Positions 36,976-44,292 of a stretch of DNA of 64,000 nucleotides are shown here, in pieces. This DNA is from Leptospira ilyithenensis (GTDB lineage: Bacteria; Spirochaetota; Leptospiria; Leptospirales; Leptospiraceae): positions 1-64,000 of the forward strand of contig NZ_RQHV01000007.1 of NCBI RefSeq assembly GCF_004771005.1, read 5' to 3'. Both the position numbers and the translations under genes were made by a program. Within the stretch, counting starts at the first letter, position 1. Each line of letters starts with the position of its first letter. The notes under the pieces were generated by a model. That model was not told where the DNA came from. It saw nothing but the letters and a program-made list of their open reading frames with translations, and did no database searches.

Positions 36976-37895
36976 ATCGGTTCGACGTTTCGAATTGCCT
37001 CTTCAATTTCTTTGAGCTGAGTGGAAATACGTGCGTCAATTGCACCAACGTCGGTTTCAATGATAACTCCGCCGCGATCCACACGGGAGTCTTCATAGAT
37101 ATTGACCTTACGAAGAGATTCCATGAGTTTGATAAGTTCGTCTTTATGAGCTGTCGTGAGTTCAAGATCGGCAAAGTTAACGCGAATGTCGATACGATCT
37201 CTGTCTTTGATGCGTTTCATAGCTTCGCGTATATTATTGAGAACGATCTCCTTACGTTCGATGATTTCGTCCTTGATTACTTTTCGCGCAATGACCAGAA
37301 TCATTTCCACCATTTGTTTTTCGGAAGCAGCGATCATCTCTTCCCTAATGTCGATCGCCTTACCAATGATAGTTCCTAATCTGTCGATGAGTCGTCTGAC
37401 TTCCCCTTGGCCTTTTTTGAATCCTACTTCACGCCCCGCGTCGTAACCTTTTTGATAAGCTTCGTGTTCGATCTCAGCCTGTTTCATTTCGGCTTCTTTG
37501 ATCATCCTTTCCACTTCCATTTTGGCGCGGTCCAGGATTTGCTCGGCTTTGGCACGTCCCGAGTCCTCTTCCAGTTTGATTTTCTCTTTCGAGTCCTGGA
37601 TCATTTGGAAGGCTTTGGTTCTACCTTCCTCTTCGATTTCTTTAGCGTGTTTTTTTGCGTCTTCTAAAAGTTGTCTGACTTGTTCTTCGGTTTCTTGTCT
37701 GTATCTTTGGAGCTCTGCCTCGATCTCTTCAATGGAAGGACCTTGGTATTGTTCGATGATATTTCCTTCTTGGTCGATTTCAAAATCATCTTGCTCGTCT
37801 GTTTTATGAAATTTTTTATACTTATCCGGAAGTTGAATCTCAACTTCTTCTTGTAAGTCGGCAATTTGAATGGGTTTAAATACTAGCTTTGCCAT
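36972..37895 (-). CDS. fliH: Flagellar export-apparatus protein FliH
   Basis: The 307-residue product has a short N-terminal segment (MAKLVFKPIQIADLQEEVEI), a long coiled coil with repeated Glu/Lys (AELQRYRQETEEQVRQLLED, KHAKEIEEEGRTKAFQMIQD), a Gly-containing hinge (AYQKGYDAGREVGFKKGQGE) and the C-terminal FliH/HrpE domain (MVEMILVIARKVIKDEI, VNFADLELTTAHKDELI, VDRGGVIIETDVGAIDARI). It regulates the FliI ATPase in flagellar type III export. No fliI follows here; the next genes are DISM proteins. The fliG-like stop is 4 bp upstream of its start. Confidence 0.9.
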   Translation of the reverse strand: MAKLVFKPIQIADLQEEVEIQLPDKYKKFHKTDEQDDFEIDQEGNIIEQYQGPSIEEIEAELQRYRQETEEQVRQLLEDAKKHAKEIEEEGRTKAFQMIQDSKEKIKLEEDSGRAKAEQILDRAKMEVERMIKEAEMKQAEIEHEAYQKGYDAGREVGFKKGQGEVRRLIDRLGTIIGKAIDIREEMIAASEKQMVEMILVIARKVIKDEIIERKEIVLNNIREAMKRIKDRDRIDIRVNFADLELTTAHKDELIKLMESLRKVNIYEDSRVDRGGVIIETDVGAIDARISTQLKEIEEAIRNVEPI

Positions 37896-37899
37896 GTCC

Positions 37900-38982
37900 T
37901 TACTTCATTCTCCAAAGTTTCAATTTACCTTCTTCGATTTCTTCCCGCAAACGATCGAGTACGCCTTTTTGGGCTTCTTCAATCTCAGCCAGAGAAACGG
38001 GACCTAACGAGTCCCATTCGACACGGATGTCCTTCGCGAGCCATGCCTCAAGGTTTTCAAAGATGGACTCTTTAAATGAAGTCTCAACTCCTTTCAATGC
38101 ACAGGCTATCACTAAAGGATGGATCTCCGAGAAAAAACGAGTGAGGCTCGTCCTTCCCAAATAGAGCAGATCCTCCATTCGAAAGTAATGTTCTATTATA
38201 GTTTCGGCAAATTCCGGGCTTTTTTTCTGTATTCGATCGATTAAATTTTGCGTTTGGGAAAAAGGAAGGCGGGTCAGTATCTCGCCTGCTGTTTTGGCTT
38301 TGCGGTTTTTTACCTTGGAAACGGGAAGTTTTTTGGAGATCAGATCCGATTTGAATCGCAGAAACCGTTCCAGTTCGTCCCTCTCCCGTTCCGAGTGAAA
38401 ATCAATCTGGGAAATGGCAAAAATAATCTCTTCACGGATGGGATCGGGATAATCGGCGATTACAAGGGACGCTTCTTCCGGGTCGGAAAAGGAAAGTAGC
38501 CGTGCAATTGTCCTCGGGGATTCTTCCCTTGCCAAATGGGCCAGTTCCTCTCTGGTCTTTTTTTTCAAGGAATCAAGATATGATTCGTTCGAGGTTTCCT
38601 CCTTTAATATCTCTTCCAAAAACCGAACCAATTGTTGATCGTCGGATTGATTCGGCGGATAAGATCGGTTGGATCCTTGTTGGGTATCTACAGGAGAATA
38701 CAGGCGGTCTACCGGGATTTCGGGAAGAGGCTGTTGTTTGGATGTCCCGGATGTTCGTTTTCCCTTTAAAAATTCGTTAAATGAAATTAGAATGTTTTGT
38801 TCTTCTTTCGCAGTCGGCTTCTGATCTGGACTTACTTTTTCGAGTAATTTTTCGATCTCTTCCGATCGTAAGTGATCAAATACGGAATCTGGCAAATACC
38901 TTCCTAAAATTTGATAGGCAAGTGCTGCTTTGTTTTTACCAGAATTTCTTTGCATTTGGGTGACATAGTAAGATGTACTCAT
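37900..38982 (-). CDS. fliG: FliG paralogue (flagellar rotor switch-like protein)
   Basis: The 360-residue protein has FliG order: an N-terminal domain (NKAALAYQILGRYLPDSVFDHL), a middle domain with ESPRTIARLLSFSDPEEASLVIADYP in place of the EHPQT motif, and the C-terminal motor domain ending GPVSLAEIEEAQKGVLDRLREEIEEGKL. In canonical FliG the segment after the middle reads DDRSIQ with an Asp pair needed for torque. Here the equivalent is GRTSLT. It may therefore be a structural or specialised rotor variant rather than the main FliG; Leptospira genomes carry several fliG copies. It is the first gene of the fliG-fliH-DISM-DISM unit. Confidence 0.8.
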   Translation of the reverse strand: MSTSYYVTQMQRNSGKNKAALAYQILGRYLPDSVFDHLRSEEIEKLLEKVSPDQKPTAKEEQNILISFNEFLKGKRTSGTSKQQPLPEIPVDRLYSPVDTQQGSNRSYPPNQSDDQQLVRFLEEILKEETSNESYLDSLKKKTREELAHLAREESPRTIARLLSFSDPEEASLVIADYPDPIREEIIFAISQIDFHSERERDELERFLRFKSDLISKKLPVSKVKNRKAKTAGEILTRLPFSQTQNLIDRIQKKSPEFAETIIEHYFRMEDLLYLGRTSLTRFFSEIHPLVIACALKGVETSFKESIFENLEAWLAKDIRVEWDSLGPVSLAEIEEAQKGVLDRLREEIEEGKLKLWRMK

Positions 38983-39509
38983 CCGTCGTACAAACTAATT
39001 TTTTAGTTTTTGAAAGAGATTTGGTAAAAATTAAATGAAAGTTATGTGAACTCATTCCGTTCCTTCCGAAGAAATTTTTCCTAGGGAGAGCCTTTTCCTT
39101 TTTTAAATACGTTCCGTTTTTTTGCGTCGCCTTCGGTATAAATCCGGGCATATCACGAATGCGGACTTCATAAAAAGTCGGCTCTTGTTTGTCCGAAAAT
39201 ACGGGACGTAAAGAAAATCCCTACTTGCTTTTTTCGTTTTCTGCTCCGGGACAAATGCAAATGGAACGGTTTTCGGATTCGGCAGTCTTTCGTATCTGTT
39301 GAAGGGCTGGGCAGATAATCCAATAAATATACGTTATACGTTGTTATTATCTATATTATTATGTTAATATATATTAATATAATGATAAATCTATGTCACT
39401 GTCATAGTAGTGTAACGGATCTACAAAAAAATGTTGCAGAAGCCGGGTAATTTCCTTTTGGGTGGTTGATTGTGAAAATTTCATATCACAACGGAAAAAG
39501 GAGATAGTG
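38983..39509. other. Long intergenic region with AT-rich promoter zone
   Basis: This spacer between the divergent fliG-like and first lipoprotein genes has no supported gene. Frames at 38936-39151 and 39374-39571 (minus) overlap real genes and lack motifs. From about 39320 the DNA is very AT-rich (repeated TATTA/AATAT), followed by the conserved element described at 39392-39436 and then the lipoprotein ribosome binding site (AAAAAGGAGA near 39496-39505). Confidence 0.5.
39392..39436 (+). promoter_or_regulatory. Conserved upstream element, copy 1 of 3 (putative promoter)
   Basis: The core here reads TATGTCACTGTCATAGTAG then TGTAACGGATCTACAAAAAA and ends near GTTGC. The same core precedes all three lipoprotein genes (see 41848 and 44177). 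A possible sigma-70 promoter is CTGTCA (39399-39404) with a 17-bp spacer and TACAAA (39422-39427). The element lies downstream of an AT-rich tract that could act as an UP element. Confidence 0.6.
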
Positions 39510-41684
39510 ATGAAAAGTAAAGCGTTTGTTGTTAGTATATCATTGTTAATCGTTCTTGGTTGTTCCAGCAAAGGGGACTTTTCGAATGATCTGGAAATGT
39601 TCGGTACCCCTCCTACTCATAACATCGTCTCTCCCAAAGGAATATGTACGGAAAATTGTGTGTTAGGTTATGTAGGAGGTTCGGATGGAGAAATAGTTTA
39701 TGATGTAAAAAAATTCTATAATTCCGGAGGAGAAAATTTCGAAGGAGCAGAGCCGCGTAACAGGGATTGGTGGGTTTACGACAGATTTCCTCATAAAGTG
39801 ATGGGACTCACTTTGAAGATCAGAGCGACTTGTCCTGAATTCTCTGTGGAATATTCGGATCAATTCAAGGTAGAATCCCATTGCAACGACAGAATCATGC
39901 AGATTCAATTCGGAAAGAATACGGTAGCGCATACTATCTCTGAAGATGCGAAGAAGATCGCAATCGGCTGGGATGTTTTGCCGGGAGAGGAGGCGTCAAT
40001 GCAGGTGGTCCAGTTGGATTCCCGAGGCCAATCGCTGAAATCTTCGATCGTATATGATGTCATATACGGAGAAGGTTCTGAGGAACAAAAACAGAATGAT
40101 AGTCCTGTGATTCGGGTTAAAAACTTATCATATAAGCCAGCTTCGAATGGTGACGAAATTGGAACTCTGGAAGTCACCGGTGCTTCATTTGCGGTTAGAG
40201 AAGATCTTTCCGGTCGAAAGTCCGGTTATGCGAACCGCCCTATCCGTTCTCTGGATGAGTTTGCTTGTACCAATCCTCTCTTAGCGTTCTTTGATTTTAT
40301 GTTTACCGGGTATTGTGACAAAGTAGGGGACAATCGTCCGGCTCAGAATCTACACGAGTATGTTCCTGAACAAGGTAATTCTGTCTATGTATCCGGATCT
40401 CATCCTAACCCTGTGAAGGTGGATGATCGAAATATGAAACAAAACCCGTCCGAAGAATTTTCACTTAGGAGGGTGGTAAGTGCAGAAGATATAAATGTTG
40501 CTGCGGCCGTTGTCACTACTTTTAAATGCGGGGTTCCGTATCGTGAAGTGATTGGACACCGTAGTACAGTGATTAAACATCGCAAACCGCGCGGTTTAGA
40601 CGAGTCGGAACCTGCGACCCGGCGTTGTATAAGTTATAGTTTCGATATTGTAACTCCTTTTGTCCGTTTGTTTAGGGGTAGAATCGGCACTATGTTCGAG
40701 AACACCGAACAGGGTGTTCGGGAAATGGTACAAAGTATCCTGGATGGTCGTGGAACCGGGCATCCTATTTCTTCCAACCAAATGGATACGGAAAGTCAAC
40801 TTATTTCTGCGGTTCAGGAACTAACAAGAATTATGAATGATGGAGGGAGGGAGGCACAATCTTTGCTTTCTTCTGCAGTGGGAGTCGGCCGGTATTGGGA
40901 TACAGTAGAATCTCAGGGAGATTCCGCAGAACAAATACAAGATGCAGAGGGAGAACTTATCCGAAGTATCAATTTTATTTCCGGGGGTCCGAATCTCCAA
41001 AGACTGATACTTGGGGAATATGAGCTGGATATGGGCAGCCTGGTCAATTGGGTGCGTACGGACCAGATCCCACAGCTCTGGTCGGGTAATGGGTGGAGAT
41101 CTTCCTCGGAGCGGTTTACCAGCGAGATTTTCTATAGCAGGAACTTTCGTCGGTCAAGAGCAGATATGTTACCTCCTGACTTAATGCTTACTTTACGGGA
41201 ATGGGATGATCAATACGACGCCGCCACGAAAAGAAAAGTTCTCTCTGAGGATAAAATGAAATACTATGAAGAAGCATATTCGATCTGTGATTATTTTCAA
41301 GAAATGTTAACTCATTTTACTACCAGAAGAAATGAGATACTTGTTGTTGTTCGCTTTAGGGGTAGGCCGGTATCGTTTCTATTAGGGAATCTGGATTCTG
41401 TGAATGATGATGGAACTGCCGACCTCGAGCTTATGCTAAGTGGTCCAGATAAGGTTGTTGAAGAATATCGTCAAGAAGATGTTTCTGTTCAAGGAGCAGG
41501 AGCACAGGCTATGGGTTTGTTTTTGGAGGAAATGAAAAAAAACAGAGCAATAAGGATAACCTCTAATGTAGTGACTCAAGCTTCCGCAAGGATCCATTTA
41601 AGATGGAACTTTCGAAGACCTGTAGTAATTTTTTCAACTACCGCTTTGCCGCCGAGTAATGATAGTTCCACGGATTTAAGGTAA
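39510..41684 (+). CDS. Large lipoprotein 1 of a tandem trio, C-terminal GNAT-like domain
   Basis: The best start is the ATG at 39510 behind AAAAAGGAGA, giving 724 residues with lipoprotein signal KAFVVSISLLIVLGC. The N-terminal domain has CTENCVLGYV, YDVKKFYNSGG, PRNRDWWVYDRFPHK and IAIGWDVLPGEEASMQVVQL. The middle is largely helical (TPFVRLFRGRIGTMFENTEQ, AVQELTRIMNDGGREAQSLL). The last 100 residues read ILVVVRFRGRPVSFLLGN ... DVSVQGAGAQAMGLFLEEMK ... NVVTQASARIHLRWNF. This resembles a GNAT acetyltransferase: beta hairpin, xxGxGxxA acyl-CoA loop, helix, then SAxxxxxxWGF. Enzymatic activity is an inference. Function and location (surface or periplasm) are unknown. Confidence 0.7.
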   Translation: MKSKAFVVSISLLIVLGCSSKGDFSNDLEMFGTPPTHNIVSPKGICTENCVLGYVGGSDGEIVYDVKKFYNSGGENFEGAEPRNRDWWVYDRFPHKVMGLTLKIRATCPEFSVEYSDQFKVESHCNDRIMQIQFGKNTVAHTISEDAKKIAIGWDVLPGEEASMQVVQLDSRGQSLKSSIVYDVIYGEGSEEQKQNDSPVIRVKNLSYKPASNGDEIGTLEVTGASFAVREDLSGRKSGYANRPIRSLDEFACTNPLLAFFDFMFTGYCDKVGDNRPAQNLHEYVPEQGNSVYVSGSHPNPVKVDDRNMKQNPSEEFSLRRVVSAEDINVAAAVVTTFKCGVPYREVIGHRSTVIKHRKPRGLDESEPATRRCISYSFDIVTPFVRLFRGRIGTMFENTEQGVREMVQSILDGRGTGHPISSNQMDTESQLISAVQELTRIMNDGGREAQSLLSSAVGVGRYWDTVESQGDSAEQIQDAEGELIRSINFISGGPNLQRLILGEYELDMGSLVNWVRTDQIPQLWSGNGWRSSSERFTSEIFYSRNFRRSRADMLPPDLMLTLREWDDQYDAATKRKVLSEDKMKYYEEAYSICDYFQEMLTHFTTRRNEILVVVRFRGRPVSFLLGNLDSVNDDGTADLELMLSGPDKVVEEYRQEDVSVQGAGAQAMGLFLEEMKKNRAIRITSNVVTQASARIHLRWNFRRPVVIFSTTALPPSNDSSTDLR

Positions 41685-41847
41685 TCAAACTACCGGGCAA
41701 AGAGACTTTGCATATCATCCTATCATAGGAATGTCGGTTTCTTTGTCTGTGTTATGCGGTAAATAGCAATCAGATAAGATTTTTTAACGATTTTGGTTAG
41801 GTCGAATTTATGTTATTTGTTATAATATTATTATATAATAATTTATT

Positions 41848-41892
41848 TATGTAATTGTCAGGGTAGTGTAACGACCTGACAAAAAATTGCTG
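41848..41892 (+). promoter_or_regulatory. Conserved upstream element, copy 2 of 3 (putative promoter)
   Basis: The core reads TATGTAATTGTCAGGGTAG then TGTAACGACCTGACAAAAAA and TTGCTG. TTGTCA (41855-41860), a 17-bp spacer and GACAAA (41878-41883) could form a promoter. It is preceded by an AT-rich tract (41800-41847), as in the other two copies. Confidence 0.6.
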
Positions 41893-41963
41893 CGAGTATG
41901 AATCATCTTTCTTTTGTTGGTCGCATCATGTAAGGCTTCCGCCCGAAGATCAAGGAGATGATA

Positions 41964-44060
41964 ATGAAAGTTGAATTATTTCTTATAGGGGTGCTGCTTT
42001 TCCCTTTTATCAATTGTTATGAAGGAAATTCTGTTTCAGATGGTATTGGTGGGGGAATGTTAAATGATGCATCGTTGGTAATCGATAGGTCCATTTTTAA
42101 TGTAATGCCTCCTTTTGGAATTTGCAATGAAAATTGTATGTTGCACCCGAATGGAGGTCCACAAGGAGAGATAAGTTATCCGGTAAAAAGGTTTTACAAT
42201 TCAGGCGGAAAAAATAACGAAACAGCGGAACCACGTAACAGAGATTGGTGGATCTATGATAAATTTCCCCGTAAGTCAATGGGCTTGACTTTGAAAATCA
42301 AGCCCATCTGTGCTGCATTTTCTGTAGAATATTCGGATAAATTTCAAGTTCAATCTTTCTGCGGCGATAGGAAGATGAAGGTCAAATTCGGAACGAATAC
42401 CATAGAAGATACGATTTCGAATAATACTAAAACGATTGCTATCGGCTGGGACGTTTTACCAGGAGAAGAAGCATCAATGCAGGTAGTTCAGTTGAATACA
42501 TTCGGACAACCAGCTAGAATTTCGCCTATCTATAAAATGGTCTATGGCGATGGTCTTGAAGACGATATACGGAAAGACAGCCCGGTCATCCTAGTTAAGA
42601 ATATAGCAAATCAAATTCCCGCAGATTTATTGGAGGATTATCCCGGGATGTTGGAGATAAAGAATGTATCATTTGCAGTTCAGGAAGACTTTTACGACCG
42701 AGCACCCCGTTCTGTAGTGGATGATGTTGTCTGCTCTGATGTTTCTTTAGCTTTTTTTGGTTATCTATTTTATGATTCCTGCAAAGCGCTGCAAAATAAA
42801 AGAATCGCTCAAAATCTAACTTTTTATAATCGGGGAAAGCAGACGGCTGTTCATGTTTCTGGTTCCTATACGGAGCCTATTAAGATCAAAGAAAATAACA
42901 AAGGTAAGGAGTCATCGGATGTATTCACTTTAAGGCAACTGGTCGACACTGGGGATAAAAATCCTGTTGCTTCCGTGGTCGCGGCTCATAATTGCAACGT
43001 TCTTTTTCAAAAAGTAATTTCAAATCGCATAATGCGCGGATTAGGTGATTCGGCAACTAGAGATTGTATACATGATGCTTTGGATGTGGTAACTCCTTTT
43101 ATCCATTTGTTTTGGGGTAGGATTGGTATGATGTTTGAGAACAGCGATCGAGGTATTTTGGGTATGGTCCAACGCATCCTTGATGGAAAGGGAACGGGTC
43201 AACCTATTTCTTCAAATCAAATAGAGACGGAAACCCGTTTGATTTCTGCAGTAAAGGAATTAACAAGAATTAAACGTGATGAAGGGCATGAGGCGATAAA
43301 ACTAATTGTCGATGCGTTTGTGGTCGGCTCCTATTGGGAATCTGTGGAATCACAAACGGATGTTTCTGCGGATGGGCAGAGGTCTGAGGAAGAAGAACTC
43401 ATCAGAACGGTCGATGCCGCTACTACCGGTGATCTACTTGTCGGACAGTATGAGTATGATATGAGAAATTTCCAAACATCTGAGACAATCATTCCCAGGA
43501 CTTGGAGTGGTAGGGAATGGAGGGAGACAGCAACGGATCGGTTTACCAGTAGGATTTTTTGTAGCGGAGTCGAACATCCCGATGAAGAGAGGACCGAGTT
43601 AAGTCATCTTATCTCTGTTATCGGGGAATGGCTGCTAAAATATGAAGTAGCCGCGAATAGAGAGGATCTTTCCGATGAAGATAAGCAATATTATAAGAAT
43701 GCAATGGGGATTGCTTCAAGATTGAAATTGATACTAAGCCTGCTTGATGCCCATAAAGATATGATTGTTATTGTGATTTCTTTTCGAGGGCAACTTGTCT
43801 CTTTTTTTGTCGGAAACGTTGACGGAAGAAATGCGGATATCCTCTATTCGTTAACTAATCCCGAGAGTGTTGTTCCGGAATATTTTGTGCCGGAGGTTTC
43901 GGTAAGAGGAGCCGGAACAGAGGCCGTACAGTTGTTTTTGGAAGAGTTAAAAAAGAGAGGAGTCGTGAAAGTAAGATCCGATGTAATCAGCAAACCGTCC
44001 GCTAAGGTTAAGCTGAAAATAGGATTTAAGCCTGTTTTGCCTACTAGTGGGGAACTTTGA
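41964..44060 (+). CDS. Large lipoprotein 2 of a tandem trio, C-terminal GNAT-like domain
   Basis: The ATG at 41964 is chosen over one at 41958 because the AAGGAG site (41952-41957) then has a 6-nt spacing; this gives 698 residues. The signal ends VLLFPFINC. It shares with its neighbours CNENCMLHPN, FYNSGGKNNETAEPRNRDWW, IAIGWDVLPGEEASMQVVQL, TPFIHLFWGRIGMMFENSD and SSNQIETETRLISAVKEL. The C-terminal GNAT-like part is the clearest of the three: MIVIVISFRGQLVSFFVGN ... VSVRGAGTEAVQLFLEELK ... SKPSAKVKLKIGFKP. This is the R-G-x-G acyl-CoA loop followed by the usual (Y/K)xxxGF end. It is the most divergent of the three in the middle region. Confidence 0.7.
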   Translation: MKVELFLIGVLLFPFINCYEGNSVSDGIGGGMLNDASLVIDRSIFNVMPPFGICNENCMLHPNGGPQGEISYPVKRFYNSGGKNNETAEPRNRDWWIYDKFPRKSMGLTLKIKPICAAFSVEYSDKFQVQSFCGDRKMKVKFGTNTIEDTISNNTKTIAIGWDVLPGEEASMQVVQLNTFGQPARISPIYKMVYGDGLEDDIRKDSPVILVKNIANQIPADLLEDYPGMLEIKNVSFAVQEDFYDRAPRSVVDDVVCSDVSLAFFGYLFYDSCKALQNKRIAQNLTFYNRGKQTAVHVSGSYTEPIKIKENNKGKESSDVFTLRQLVDTGDKNPVASVVAAHNCNVLFQKVISNRIMRGLGDSATRDCIHDALDVVTPFIHLFWGRIGMMFENSDRGILGMVQRILDGKGTGQPISSNQIETETRLISAVKELTRIKRDEGHEAIKLIVDAFVVGSYWESVESQTDVSADGQRSEEEELIRTVDAATTGDLLVGQYEYDMRNFQTSETIIPRTWSGREWRETATDRFTSRIFCSGVEHPDEERTELSHLISVIGEWLLKYEVAANREDLSDEDKQYYKNAMGIASRLKLILSLLDAHKDMIVIVISFRGQLVSFFVGNVDGRNADILYSLTNPESVVPEYFVPEVSVRGAGTEAVQLFLEELKKRGVVKVRSDVISKPSAKVKLKIGFKPVLPTSGEL

Positions 44061-44176
44061 TGATGCCCAAGCAAGACTACGGACAATCTGACAATAAAAG
44101 ATACGATGTCTTTGATATCAAAATTTTTGATAACTATATATTTTAATATTAATATATAAAAATATTATGATAAATA

Positions 44177-44220
44177 TATGTCATTGTCACGGTAGTGTAA
44201 GGGCTGAATAAAAAGTTGCT
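44177..44220 (+). promoter_or_regulatory. Conserved upstream element, copy 3 of 3 (putative promoter)
   Basis: The core reads TATGTCATTGTCACGGTAG then TGTAAGGGCTGAATAAAAAG and TTGCT. TTGTCA (44184-44189), a 17-bp spacer and AATAAA (44207-44212) could form a promoter. An AT-rich tract lies immediately upstream (44130-44176). The spacing to the start codon (about 75-80 bp) is similar in all three copies. Confidence 0.6.
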
Positions 44221-44292
44221 GTAATAATAAATCGTTTTTTTCCGTTGGTTTTGTCATGCGAGATTTTTCATCGTAAGGCCAAGGAGAAGATA

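Noticed and set aside
40600..40780. LFWGRIS-like motif in the lipoprotein trio, reminiscent of ribosome-inactivating proteins (WGRLS in ricin)
   Set aside because: The preceding Glu-x-x-Arg catalytic pair is not at the right distance (about 19 rather than 31 residues before the Trp), and copy 1 has Arg in place of the Trp.
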